NCBI RefSeq assembly: GCF_028476545.1
Contig: NW_026731674.1
Coordinates: forward strand, 1,177,501-1,241,500
Source of the DNA: Physella acuta
Taxonomy: Eukaryota; Mollusca; Gastropoda; Physidae
DNA length: 64,000 nt
Direction of reading: 5' to 3'
Shown here: piece by piece, positions 1 to 11,939 of the stretch
How positions within the stretch are numbered: position 1 is the stretch's first letter
Layout: each line of letters starts with the position of its first letter
Position numbers and translations under genes: made by a program
Notes under the pieces: model-generated
What the model was told of the DNA's origin: nothing
Seen by the model: the letters and a program-made list of their open reading frames with translations, nothing else
The model's database searches: none

Positions 1-3000
1 TGACTTTATGGCTAGTGACAAAGTTCTATGACTTTATGGCTAGTGACAAAGTTCTATGACTTTATGGCTAGTGACAAAGTTATATGACTTTATGGCTAGT
101 GACAAAGTTCTATGACTTTATGGCTAGTGACAAAGTTCTATGACTTTATGGCTTGTGACAAAGTTCTATGACTTTATGGCTAGTGACAAAGTTCTATGAC
201 TTTATGGCTAGTGACAAAGTTCTATGACTTTATGGCTAGTGACAAAGTTCTATGACTTTATGGCTAGTGACAAAGTTCTATGACTTTATGGCTAGTGACA
301 AAGTTCTATGACTTTATGGCTAGTGACAAAGTTCTATGACTTTATGGCTAGTGACAAAGTTCTATGACTTTATGGCTAGTGACAAAGTTCTATGACTTTA
401 TGGCTTGTGACAAAGTTCTATGACTTTATGGCTAGTGACAAAGTTCTATGACTTTATGGCTAGTGACAAAGTTCTATGACTTTATGGCTAGTGACAAAGT
501 TCTATGACTTTATGGCTAGTGACAAAGTTCTATGACTTTATGGCTAGTGACAAAGTTCTATGACTTTATGGCTAGTGACAAAGTTCTATGACTTTATGGC
601 TAGTGACAAAGTTCTATGACTTTATGGCTAGTGACAAAGTTCTATGACTTTATGGCTTGTGACAAAGTTCTATGACTTTATGGCTAGTGACAAAGTTCTA
701 TGACTTTATGGCTAGTGACAAAGTTCTATGACTTTATGGCTAGTGACAAAGTTCTATGACTTTATGGCTAGTGACAAAGTTCTATGACTTTATGGCTAGT
801 GACAAAGTTCTATGACTTTATGGCTAGTGACAAAGTTCTATGACTTTATGGCTAGTGACAAAGTTCTTTGACTTTATGGCTAGTGACAAAGTTCTTTGAC
901 TTTATGGCTAGTGACAAAGTTCTATGACTTTATGGCTAGTGACAAAGTTCTATGACTTTATGGCTAGTGACAAAGTTCTATGACTTTATGGCTAGTGACA
1001 AAGTTCTATGACTTTATGGCTAGTGACCTATGACTTTATGGCTAGTGACAAAGTTCTATGACTTTATGGCTAGTGACAAAGTTCTTTGACTTTATGGCTA
1101 GTGACAAAGTTCTATGACTTTATGGCTAGTGACAAAGTTCTATGACTTTATGGCTAGTGACAAAGTTCTATGACTTTATGGCTAGTGACAAAGTTATATG
1201 ACTTTATGGCTAGTGACAAAGTTCTATGACTTTATGGCTAGTGACAAAGTTCTATGACTTTATGGCTAGTGACAAAGTTCTATGACTTTATGGCTAGTGA
1301 CAAAGTTCTATGACTTTATGGCTAGTGACAAAGTTCTATGACTTTATGGCTAGTGACAAAGTTCTATGACTTTATGGCTAGTGACAAAGTTCTTTGACTT
1401 TATGGCTAGTGACAAAGTTCTTTGACTTTATGGCTAGTGACAAAGTTCTATGACTTTATGGCTAGTGACAAAGTTCTATGACTTTATGGCTAGTGACAAA
1501 GTTCTATGACTTTATGGCTAGTGACAAAGTTCTATGACTTTATGGCTAGTGACAAAGTTCTATGACTTGTGACAAAGTTCTATGACTTTATGGCTAGTGA
1601 CCTATGACTTTATGGCTAGTGACAAAGTTCTATGACTTTATGGCTAGTGACAAAGTTCTATGACTTTATGGCTAGTGACAAAGTTCTATGACTTTATGGC
1701 TAGTGACAAAGTTCTATGACTTGTGACAAAGTTCTATGACTTTATGGCTAGTGACCTATGACTTTATGGCTAGTGACCTATGACTTTATGGCTAGTGACA
1801 AAGTTCTATGACTTTATGGCTAGTGACCTATGACTTTATGGCTTGTGACAAAGTTCTATGACTTTATGGCTAGTGACAAAGTTCTATGACTTTATGGCTA
1901 GTGACCTATGACTTTATGGCTAGTGACAAAGTTCTATGACTTTATGGCTAGTGACAAAGTTCTATGACTTTATGGCTTGTGACAAAGTTCTATGACTTTA
2001 TGGCTAGTGACCTATGACTTTATGGCTTGTGACAAAGTTCTATGACTTTATGGCTAGTGACCTATGACTTTATGGCTAGTGACCTATGACTTTATGGCTA
2101 GTGACAAAGTTCTATGACTTTATGGCTAGTGACAAAGTTCTATGACTTTATGGCTTGTGACAAAGTTCTATGACTTTATGGCTAGTGACCTATGACTTTA
2201 TGGCTTGTGACAAAGTTCTATGACTTTATGGCTAGTGACCTATGACTTTATGGCTAGTGACCTATGACTTTATGGCTTGTGACAAAGTTCTATGACTTTA
2301 TGGCTAGTGACAAAGTTCTATGACTTTATGGCTTGTGACAAAGTTCTATGACTTTATGGCTAGTGACCTATGACTTTATGGCTAGTGACCTATGACTTTA
2401 TGGCTTGTGACAAAGTTCTATGACTTTATGGCTTGTGACAAAGTTCTATGACTTTATGGCTAGTGACCTATGACTTTATGGCTAGTGACCTATGACTTTA
2501 TGGCTAGTGACCTATGACTTTATGGCTAGTGACCTATGACTTTATCGCTAGTGACCTATGACTTTATGGCTAGTGACCTATGACTTTATGGCTAGTGACC
2601 TATGACTTTATGGCTAGTGACCTATGACTTTATGGCTAGTGACCTATGACTTTATGGCTTGTGACAAAGTTCTATGACTTTATGGCTAGTGACAAAGTTC
2701 TATGACTTTATGGCTTGTGACCTATGACTTTATGGCTAGTGACCTATGACTTTATGGCTAGTGACAAAGTTCTATGACTTTATGGCTAGTGACAAAGTTC
2801 TATGACTTTATGGCTTGTGACAAAGTTCTATGACTTTATGGCTAGTGACCTATGACTTTATGGCTAGTGACCTATAACTTTATGGCTTGTGACAAAGTTC
2901 TATGACTTTATGGCTTGTGACAAAGTTCTATGACTTTATGGCTAGTGACCTATGACTTTATGGCTAGTGACCTTTGACTTTATGGCTAGTGACCTATGAC

Positions 3001-3267
3001 TTTATGGCTAGTGACCTATGACTTTATCGCTAGTGACCTATGACTTTATGGCTAGTGACCTATGACTTTATGGCTAGTGACCTATGACTTTATGGCTAGT
3101 GACCTATGACTTTATGGCTAGTGACCTATGACTTTATGGCTAGTGACCTATGACTTTATGGCTAGTGACCTATGACTTTATGGCTAGTGACCTATGACTT
3201 TATGGCTAGTGACCTATGACTTTATGGCTAGTGACCTATGACTTTATGGCTAGTGACCTATGACTTG
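1..3267. repeat. 28/22-bp minisatellite in DESI2 intron
   Basis: Units begin TGACTTTATGGCTAGTGAC and come in two lengths: 28 bp with AAAGTTCTA, and 22 bp with only CTA. The first 1000 bases are almost all 28-mers, the middle mixes both, and the last 300 bases before the exon are all 22-mers. The array starts before the window and ends about 10 bp from the splice acceptor. Confidence 0.97.
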
Positions 3268-3277
3268 ATTGTTTCAG

Positions 3278-3350
3278 TACTGGATGAACGAGTACACTTC
3301 ATCACTTGGTATTGGTGTCTTTCACTCTGGTGTGCAGGTTTATGGTACAG
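3278..3350 (+). CDS. DESI2: DESI2 exon 2 (catalytic His)
   Basis: The acceptor is gattgtttcag before TAC and the donor is ACAG|gtaggg. It encodes [18 protein letters not shown] and then VQVYGT plus one base (phase 1). The His of VFHSG is the catalytic base of the family. The intron array ends only about 10 bp before the exon. Confidence 0.95.
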
Positions 3351-6300
3351 GTAGGGTCATTTTAACTATTGTTGGCTCCTTAAGTTTGCCTAATATTTCA
3401 CATATATCCAGTTTGCCTAATGTTTCACATATAACCAGTTTGCCTGATATTTCACATATAACCAGTTTGCCTAATATTTCACATATAACCAGTTTGCCTG
3501 ATATTTCACATATAACCAGTTTGCCTGATATTTCACATATAACCAGTTTGCCTGATATTTCACATATAACCAGTTTGCCTGATATTTCCCATATAACCAG
3601 TTTGCCTAATATTTCACATATAACCAGTTTGCCTAATGTTTCACATATAACCAGTTTGCCTGATATTTCACATATAACCAGTTTGCCTGATATTTCCCAT
3701 ATAACCAGTTTGCCTAATATTTCACATATAACCAGTTTGCCTAATGTTTCACATATAACCAGTTTGCCTGATATTTCACATATAACCAGTTTGCCTTCTT
3801 CTTCTTCTTCTTCGTTCTTAATTTTTGAATATGGTGGAGGATTCAGACAACAAGTCCAACTTCGTGGACAAACCGGACTGTGGTTTCCAGTTTGTCAGAT
3901 GTCCCATATAATTTTTCCCTGAGTGGGGTGGGCTGGGGCAAGTGTCTGACTCTTGCCTGGCTATACAGAGTACATTCCTGATCCAGTTTGCCTGATATTT
4001 CCCATATAACCTGTTTGCTTAATATTTCACATATAACCAGTTTGCCTAATATTTCACATATAACCAGTTTGCCTAATATTTCACATATAACCAGTTTGCC
4101 TAATATTTCACATATAACCAGTTTGCCTGATATTTCACATATAACCAGTTTGCCTGAAATTTCACAGATAACCAGTTTGCCTAATATTTCACATATAACC
4201 AGTTTGCCTAATATTTCACATATAACCAGTTTGCCTAATGTTTGCCTAATGTTTGCCTAGAGTTTGCCTATGGAGGACATCCTTTACCCCTGTCAGGTGT
4301 TTTTGAGATAGAACCACGAGATGCTGACGACCTTGGGGAGCAATTCAAGTTCAAGTAGGTCACATGTCATCCATTCATTAATTGACTTGGTGTCATCCAT
4401 TCACTAATTGACTTGGTGTCATCCATTCACTAATTGACTTGGTGTCATCCATTCACTAATTGACCTGATGTCATCCATTCATTAATTGACTAGGTGTCAT
4501 CCATTCACTAATTGACTTGGTGTCATCCATTCACTAATTGACTTGGTGTCATCCATTCACTAATTGACTTGGTGTCATCCATTCACTAATTGACTTGGTG
4601 TCATCCATTCACTAATTGACTTGGTGTCATCCATTCACTAATTGACTTGGTGTCATCCATTCACTAATTGACTTGATGTCATCCATTCACTAATTGACTT
4701 GGTGTCATCCATTCACTAATTGACTTGGTGTCATCCATTCACTAATTGACTTGGTGTCATCCATTCACTAATCCACTTGGTATCATCCATTCACTAATTG
4801 ACTTGATGTCATCCATTCACTAATTGACTTGATGTCATCCATTCACTAATCCACTTGGTATCATCCATTGGTTAGAGAGGCCATACCTATAGGCTACACA
4901 GACTTTACAGCCAATGATGTGAGAAAGATCACAGAAGAATTGGGAAAAGAATTTCGTGGAGATCAGTATCATTTGTTAAACAAAAATTGTAATCATTTTA
5001 CATCATCCCTGGTTCAGGTAAGTCATCAGAGCCACTAGTCCAGCATTTTACAGCTTTTGTTGTCACCATCTCTCATGTCACCATCTCCTGTCATGTCACC
5101 ATCTCCCCTTATGTCACCATCTCCCCTCATGTCACCATCTCCCCTCATGTCACCATCTCCCCTCATGTCACCATCTCTCATGTCACCATCTCCCCTCATG
5201 TCACCATCTCTCCTCATGTCATCATCTCCCCCCATGTCACCATCTCCTGTCATGTCACCATCTCCTGTCATGTCACCATCTCCCCCATGTCACCATCTCC
5301 CCTCATGTCACCATCTCCCCTCCTGTCACCATCTCCCCTCATGTCACCATCTCCCCTCATGTCACCATCTCCCCTCATGTCACCATCCTTCATGTCACCA
5401 TCTCCCCCCATGTCACCATCTCCCCCCATGTCACCATCTCCCCCCATGTCACCATCTCCCCCCATGTCACCATCTCTCATGTCACCATCTCCCCCATGTC
5501 ACCATTTGCCCTCATGTCACCATCTCCCCTCGTGTCACCATCTCCCCTCATGTCTGTCTGTAGATTCTGTGTGTTAAAGAGCTGCCTAGCTGGGTCAACC
5601 GCCTGGCCTATGTCAGCTCGTGTCACCATCTCCCCCATGTCACCATATCTCCCCATGTCACCATCTCCCCCATGTCACCATCTCTCCCCATGTCACCATC
5701 TCTCCCCATGTCACCATCTCTCCCCATGTCACCATCTCCCCCCATGTCACCATCTCCCCCCATGTCACCATCTCCCTTCATGTCCCTTCATGTCACCATC
5801 TCCCCTCATGTCCCCCCATGTCACCATCTCCCCCCATGTCACCATCTCCCCATGTCACCATCTCCCCTCATGTCACCATCTCCCCTCATGTCACCATCTC
5901 CCCCCATGTCACCATCTCCCCCCCATGTCACCATCTCTCCTCATGTCACCATTTCCCCTCATGTCACCATCTCCCCCCATGTCACCATCTCCTGTCATGT
6001 CACCATCTCTCCTCATGTCCCCCCATGTCACCATCTCTCATGTCACAATCTCCCCTCATGTCACCATCTCTCCTCATGTCACCATTTCCCCTCTTGTCAC
6101 CATCTCCCCATGTCACCATCTCCCCCATGTCACCATCTCCCCCCATGTCACCATCTCCCCATGTCACCATCTCCCCTCATGTCACCATCTCCCCTCATGT
6201 CACCATCTCCTGTCATGTCACCATCTCCCCCCATGTCACCATCTCCCCACCCATGTCACCATCTCTCCTCATGTCACCATTTCCCCTCATGTCACCATTT

Positions 6301-8787
6301 CCCCTCATGTCACCATCTCCCCCCATGTCACCATCTCCTGTCATGTCACCATCTCTCCTCATGTCCCCCCATGTCACCATCTCTCATGTCACAATCTCCT
6401 CTCATGTCACCATCTCCTCATGTCACCATTTCCGCTCTTGTCACCATCTCCCCTCATGTCACCATCTCTCCTCATATCACCATCTCTCCTCATGTCCCCC
6501 CATATCACCATCTCTCATGTCACCATCTCTCCTCATGTCACCATCTCCCCCCAAGTCACAATCTCCCCTCATGTCACCATCTCCCCCCATGTCACCATCT
6601 CCCCTCATGTCACCATCTCCCCCATGTCACCATCTCCCCCCCATGTTACCATCTCCCCCCATGTCACCATCTCCCCCATGTCACCATCTCCCCCATGTCA
6701 CCATCTCTCATGTCACCATCTCCCCTCATGTCACCATCTCCTGTCATGTCACCATCTCCCCCATGTCACCATCTCCACCCATGTCACCATCTCCCCTCAT
6801 GTCACCATCTCCCCCCATGTCACCATCTCCCCCCATGTCACCATCTCTCCTCATGTCACCATTTCCCCTCTTGTCACCATCTCCCCATGTCACCATCTCC
6901 CCATCTCCCCCCATGTCACCATCTCCCCATGTCACCATCTCCCCCATGTCACCATCTCCCCCCATGTCACCATCTCCCCTCATGTCACCATCTCCCCTCA
7001 TGTCACCATCTCCTGTCATGTCACCATCTCCCCCCCCCCCATGTCACCATCTCCCCCCATGTCACCATCTCTCCTCATGTCACCATTTCCCCTCATGTCA
7101 CCATCTCCCCCCATGTCACCATCTCCTGTCATGTCACCATCTCCCCCATGTCACCATCTCCCCCCATGTCACCATCTCCCCCCATGTCACCATCTCCCCT
7201 CATGTCACCATCTCTCATGTCACCATCTCCCCCATGTCACCATCTCCCCCCATGTCACCATCTCCCCCATGTCACCATCTCCCCCATGTCACCATCTCCC
7301 CTCATGTCACCATCTCCTGTCATGTCACCATCTCCCCCCATGTCACCATCTCTCCTCATGTCACCATCTCCCCTCATGTCACCATCTCCTGTCATGTCAC
7401 CATCCCCCCCCCCATGTCACCATCTCCCCCATGTCACCATCTCTCCTCATGTCACCATCTCTCCCCATGTCACCATCTCTCCTCATGTCACCATTTCCCC
7501 TCTTGTCACCATCTCCCCATGTCACCATCTCTCCTCATGTCACCATCTCTCCTCATGTCCCCCCATATCACTATCTCTCATGTCACCATCTCTCCTCATG
7601 TCCCCCCATATCACTATCTCTCATGTCACCATCTCTCCTCATGTCACCATCTCTCCTCATGTCACCATTTCCCCTCTTTTCACCATCTCCCCATGTCACC
7701 ATCTCTCCTCATGTCACCATCTCTCCTCATGTCCCCCCATATCACCATCTCTCATGTCACCATCTCTCCTCATGTCACCATTTCCCCTCTTGTCACCATC
7801 TCTCCTCATGTCACCATCTCCCCCCATGTCACCATCTCCCCCCCCATGTCACCATCTCCCCCCCATGTCACCATCTCCCCTCATGTCACCATCTCTCATG
7901 TCACAATCTCCCCCATGTCACCATCTCCCCCCATGTCACCATCTCCCCCCATGTCACCATCTCCCCCCATGTCACCATCTCCCCCATGTCACCATCTCCC
8001 CCCATGTCACCACCTCCCCCATGTCACCATCTCCCCCCCCATGTCACCATCTCCCCATGTCACCATCTCCCCTCATGTCACCATCTCTCATGTCACCATC
8101 TCCCCCATGTCACCATCTCCCCATGTCACCATCTCCCCATGTCACCATCGCCCCTCATGTCATCATCTCTCATGTCACCATCTCCCCCATGTCACCATCT
8201 CCCCCCATGTCACCATCTCCCCTCATGTCACCATCTCCCCTCATGTCACCATCTCCCCCATGTCACCATCTCCCCTCATGTCACCATCTCCCCCATGTCA
8301 CCATCTCCCCATGTCACCATCTCCCCTCATGTCACCATCTCTCATGTCACCATCTCCCCCATGTCACCATCTCCCCCCATGTCACCATCTCTCATGTCAC
8401 CATCTCCCCCATGTCACCATCTCCCCCCATGTCACCATCTCCCCCCCATGTCACCATCTCCCCTCATGTCACCATCTCCCCTCATGTCACCATCTCCCCT
8501 CATGTAACCATCTCCCCTCATGTCACCATTTCCCCCCATGTCACCATTTCCCCCCATGTCACCATGTCCCCCCATGTCACCATCTCCCCCATGTCACTAT
8601 CTCTCATGTCTGTCTGTAGATACTGTGTGGTAAAGAGCTGCCTAGCTGGGTCAACCGCCTGGCCTATGTCAGCTCGTGTATTCCATTTCTTGAGAGAGCC
8701 CTGCCTAAAGAGTGGCTGACACCCAACGCCCTGCAGAATGTTCTGGAGACTCCGGATGGAGCGGGGGAGGCTAGCAACAAGAGATGA
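3278..8787 (+). CDS. DESI2: DESI2, PPPDE/DeSI-family thiol peptidase (exons 2-5; N-terminal exon outside window)
   Basis: Four exons (3278-3350, 4261-4354, 4876-5017, 8620-8787) join in phase into 158 residues that match vertebrate DESI2 (PNAS4) end to end from the second coding exon. The family is a permuted papain-like fold described as deSUMOylating or deubiquitinating/acyl-protein hydrolase, mostly cytoplasmic. The catalytic His is in GVFHSG (exon at 3278) and the catalytic Cys in [10 protein letters not shown] (exon at 4876); both are present, so the enzyme should be active. Conserved blocks are [37 protein letters not shown] and LPKEWLTP. Intron positions match those I know from vertebrates. 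About 14 N-terminal residues (ending VYDM in vertebrates) must lie upstream of base 1. All four visible introns are filled by tandem arrays. Function is from family knowledge; exon structure is seen directly. Confidence 0.95.
3374..4260. repeat. 27-bp minisatellite in DESI2 intron 2
   Basis: The unit is atttcacatataaccag followed by TTTGCCTGAT or TTTGCCTAAT, with about 24 copies. It is interrupted by a 186-bp insertion at 3797-3982. The part AGTTTGCCTA equals the first ten bases of exon 3, which begins immediately after the array. Confidence 0.95.
3797..3982 (-). mobile_element. Short retroposon fragment with (GAA)n tail, inserted in the 27-bp array
   Basis: A 186-bp unique segment interrupts the array. 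On the - strand it ends in a (GAA)n-like tail (ttcttcttc on the + strand), as many LINE/SINE 3' ends do. The bases CCAGTTTGCCT occur on both sides (3786-3796 and 3983-3993), which fits an 11-bp target duplication, although the array itself also supplies this motif. I cannot name the family. Confidence 0.5.
4261..4354 (+). CDS. DESI2: DESI2 exon 3
   Basis: The acceptor is tttgcctag|AGTTTGCC and the donor TTCAA|gtaggt. It completes Glu from the preceding G and encodes [17 protein letters not shown], then [15 protein letters not shown]. The first ten exon bases are also part of the upstream 27-bp repeat unit. Confidence 0.95.
4360..4870. repeat. 26-bp minisatellite in DESI2 intron 3
   Basis: The unit is ACTTGGTGTCATCCATTCAC followed by TAATTG, about 19 copies. 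It begins about 6 bases after the donor and runs to within 5 bases of the next acceptor, so it fills nearly the whole 521-bp intron. Confidence 0.95.
4876..5017 (+). CDS. DESI2: DESI2 exon 4 (catalytic Cys)
   Basis: The acceptor is ccattggttag|AGAGGCC and the donor GTTCAG|gtaagt. The product runs [23 protein letters not shown], then [16 protein letters not shown]. The Cys in NKNCNHF is the family nucleophile. The exon ends in phase 0. Confidence 0.95.
5063..5551. repeat. CATGTCACCATCTCC minisatellite, first block (DESI2 intron 4)
   Basis: Degenerate 15-18-bp units of CATGTCACCATCTCCCCT with variable C-run length. Open frames across it are array artefacts. It is interrupted by the decoy exon at 5564-5623. 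Confidence 0.95.
5564..5623 (+). pseudogene. Partial duplicate of DESI2 exon 5 inside the intron array (decoy exon)
   Basis: Sixty bases repeat the first 60 bases of the true exon 5, including the same upstream tgtctgtctgtag acceptor (from about 5549), with two changes (ATTCTGTGTGTT against ATACTGTGTGGT, so Gly becomes Val). The copy stops at TCGTGT and passes straight into the CATGTCACC repeat, sharing TGTCACC microhomology with the unit. There is no good donor: the nearest is the weak CTC|gtgtca. If spliced in without a donor it reads into the array. I infer a by-product of array recombination that captured the exon edge. Confidence 0.9.
5621..8609. repeat. CATGTCACCATCTCC minisatellite, second block (DESI2 intron 4)
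   Basis: The same degenerate family continues for 3 kb up to the functional exon 5 acceptor. Internal blocks several hundred bp long recur with the same order of unit variants (for example near 5980 and 6335), showing higher-order duplication. Confidence 0.95.
8620..8787 (+). CDS. DESI2: DESI2 exon 5 with stop codon
   Basis: The acceptor is tgtctgtctgtag|ATACTG. It encodes 55 residues: [20 protein letters not shown], then [19 protein letters not shown] and a short tail ending EASNKR before TGA at 8785-8787. The tail is shorter than the vertebrate one. The Gly in ILCGKE distinguishes this functional copy from the decoy copy at 5564. Confidence 0.95.
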   Translation: MLCGKELPSWVNRLAYVSSCIPFLERALPKEWLTPNALQNVLETPDGAGEASNKR

Positions 8788-9179
8788 CTGCTCTTTTCAT
8801 CTCATCTACCAAAGACAAATTGTGGGGATGCAGTTGACCAAATGGGGGGGGGGGGGGGAGTACAGTTGACCTGATAATTGGGATGTCAAGTTGACGCAAT
8901 GGTGTGGGTGTGTTGAGCTATGGGGCATATGAGGACCATTATCTCATCTGTTTTTTTAATTGATTTTACAATGTTATAACAAACAATTTTTCCCTTGATT
9001 CCCCCCCCCCCCCCACATTTTCCTGTTGTTTTATTGCCTGACTGACTGATGTAAATATTGCCTGGATGTGGACATGGAAGTTCTGTAACCAGTTTTAAAA
9101 TGTTGAAAATATTTTATGAACACCTTTCTAGTCTTTTGTTGTTTAGTGGTATGTGAGGGGCTCAGTAAGCCTGTAGGAG
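8788..9179 (+). other. DESI2 3' flank, probably 3' UTR
   Basis: Unique AT-rich DNA follows the stop, with a poly-G run near 8846 and a poly-C run near 9001. No AATAAA is visible before the next array. The first candidate after the arrays is AATAAA at about 12168, so the two arrays may be transcribed in a long 3' UTR. Confidence 0.4.
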
Positions 9180-10867
9180 GGCCATGTCACCAGTTGCTTG
9201 TGAGAGGGCCATCTCACCAGTTGGTTGTGAGAGGGCCATGTCACCAGTTGGTTGTGAGAGGGCCATGTCACCAGTTGCTTGTGAGAGGGCCATCTCACCA
9301 GTTGGTTGTGAGAGGGCCATGTCACCAGTTGGTTGTGAGAGGGCCATGTCACTAGCTGGTTGTGAGAGGGCCATGTCACCAGATGCTTGTGAGAGGGCCA
9401 TGTCACCAGTTGCTTGTGAGAGGGCCATGACACCAGTTGGTTGTGAGAGGGCCATGTCACCAGTTGCTTGTGAGAGGGCCATCTCACCAGTTGGTTGTGA
9501 GAGGGCCATGTCACCAGTTGCTTGTGAGAGGGCCATGTCACCAGTTGCTTGTGAGAGGGCCATGTCACCAGTTGCTTGTGAGAGGGCCATGTCACCAGTT
9601 GCTTGTGAGAGGGCCATGTCACCAGTTGGTTGTGAGAGGGCCATCTCACCAGTTGCTTGTGAGAGGGCCATGTCACCAGTTGCTTGTGAGAGGGCCATCT
9701 CACCAGTTGCTTGTGAGAGGGCCATGTCACCAGTTGCTTGTGAGAGGGCCATGTCACCAGTTGCTTGTGAGAGGGCCATGTCACCAGTTGCTTGTGAGAG
9801 GGCCATGTCACCAGTTGCTTGTGAGAGGGCCATGTCACCAGTTGGTTGTGAGAGGGCCATGTCACCAGTTGCTTGTGAGAGGGCCATGTCACCAGTTGCT
9901 TGTGAGAGGGCCATGTCACCAGTTGCTTGTGAGAGGGCCATGTCACCTGTTGCTTGTGAGAGGGCCATCTCACCAGTTGCTTGTGAGAGGGCCATGTCAC
10001 CAGTTGCTTGTGAGAGGGCCATGTCACCAGTTGGTTGTGAGAGGGCCATGTCACCAGTTGCTTGTGAGAGGGCCATGTCACCAGTTGCTTGTGAGAGGGC
10101 CATGTCACCAGTTGCTTGTGAGAGGGCCATGTCACCAGTTGCTTGTGAGAGGGCCATGTCACCAGTTGCTTGTGAGAGGGCCATGTCACCAGTTGCTTGT
10201 GAGAGGGCCATGTCACCAGTTGGTTGTGAGAGGGCCATGTCACCAGTTGCTTGTGAGAGGGCCATGTCACCAGTTGGTTGTGAGAGGGCCATGTCACCAG
10301 TTGCTTGTGAGAGGGCCATCTCACCAGTTGCTTGTGAGAGGGCCATGTCACCAGTTGCTTGTGAGAGGGCCATGTCACCAGTTGGTTGTGAGAGGGCCAT
10401 CTCACCAGTTGCTTGTGAGAGGGCCATGTCACCAGTTGCTTGTGAGAGGGCCATGTCACCAGTTGCTTGTGAGAGGGCCATGTCACCAGTTGCTTGTGAG
10501 AGGGCCATGTCACCAGTTGGTTGTGAGAGGGCCATGTCACCAGTTGCTTGTGAGAGGGCCATGTCACCAGTTGCTTGTGAGAGGGCCATGTCACCAGTTG
10601 CTTGTGAGAGGGCCATGTCACCAGTTGCTTGTGAGAGGGCCATGTCACCAGTTGCTTGTGAGAGGGCCATGTCACCAGTTGCTTGTGAGAGGGCCATGTC
10701 ACCAGTTGGTTGTGAGAGGGCCATGTCACCAGTTGGTTGTGAGAGGGCCATGTCACCAGTTGCTTGTGAGAGGGCCATGTCACCAGTTGCTTGTGAGAGG
10801 GCCATGTCACCAGTTGCTTGTGAGAGGGCCATGTCACCAGTTGCTTGTGAGAGGGCCATGTCACCAG
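9180..10867. repeat. 27-bp minisatellite downstream of DESI2
   Basis: About 62 copies of CCATGTCACCAGTTGCTTGT plus GAGAGGG, with a recurring C/G variant (TTGCTTG or TTGGTTG). The period is divisible by three, so frames stay open on both strands for over 500 codons; these are not genes. It shares the 10-mer CATGTCACCA with the intron 4 array. Confidence 0.97.
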
Positions 10868-11939
10868 CTACACAAAACTTCAGGGACCAGTATTTGTGCG
10901 ACCAGTATTTGTGCTACACAAAACTTCAGGGACCAGCAGGGACCAGTATTTGTGCTACACAAAACTTCAGGGACCAGTATTTGTGCTACACAAAACTTCA
11001 GGGACCAGTATTTGTGCTACACAAAACTTCAGGGACCAGCAGGGACCAGTATTTGTGCTACACAAAACTTCAGGGACCAGTATTTGTGCTACACAAAACT
11101 TAGGGACCAGAAGGGACCAGTATTTGTGCTACACAAAACTTCAGGGACCAGCAGGGACCAGTATTTGTGCTACACAAAACTTCAGGGACCAGTATTTGTG
11201 CTACACAAAACTTCAGGGACCAGCAGGGACCAGTATTTGTGCTACACAAAACTTCAGGGACCAGCAGGGACCAGTATTTGTGCTACACAAAACTTCAGGG
11301 ACCAGTATTTGTGCTACACAAAACTTCAGGGACCAGCAGGGACCAGTATTTGTGCTACACAAAACTTCAGGGACCAGTATTTGTGCGACCAGTATTTGTG
11401 CTACACAAAACTTCAGGGACCAGCAGGGACCAGTATTTGTGCTACACAAAACTGCAGGGACCAGCAGGGACCAGTATTTGTGCTACACAAAACTTCAGGG
11501 ACCAGTATTTGTGCTACACAAAACTTCAGGGACCAGTATTTGTGCTACACAAAACTTCAGGGACCAGCAGGGACCAGTATTTGTGCTACACAAAACTTCA
11601 GGGACCAGTATTTGTGCGACCAGTATTTGTGCTACACAAAACTTCAGGGACCAGCAGGGACCAGTATTTGTGCTACACAAAACTTCAGGGACCAGTATTT
11701 GTGCTACACAAAACTTCAGGGACCAGCAGGGACCAGTATTTGTGCTACACAAAACTGCAGGGACCAGCAGGGACCAGTATTTGTGCTACACAAAACTTCA
11801 GGGACCAGTATTTGTGCTACACAAAACTTCAGGGACCAGTATTTGTGCTACACAAAACTTCAGGGACCAGCAGGGACCAGTATTTGTGCTACACAAAACT
11901 TCAGGGACCAGCAGGGACCAGTATTTGTGCTACACAAAA
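10868..11939. repeat. 31/41-bp minisatellite downstream of DESI2
   Basis: The unit is TACACAAAACTTCAGGGACC followed by AGTATTTGTGC, with an optional extra AGCAGGGACC. Long and short units alternate in blocks that recur (11160-11480 resembles 11640-11900), indicating higher-order duplication. It joins the 27-bp array directly. Confidence 0.95.

Noticed and set aside
5564-5623. Mutually exclusive alternative last exon of DESI2
   Set aside because: It lacks a stop of its own near the edge, lacks a good donor, and has a changed conserved Gly; better read as a captured fragment, pending RNA.
5496-8719. Three overlapping + strand frames of about 1000 codons rich in [10 protein letters not shown] and CHHLP
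   Set aside because: They are translations of the CATGTCACCATCTCC array in three frames; no family similarity, no splice logic, and the real DESI2 exon lies at the end in one frame only.
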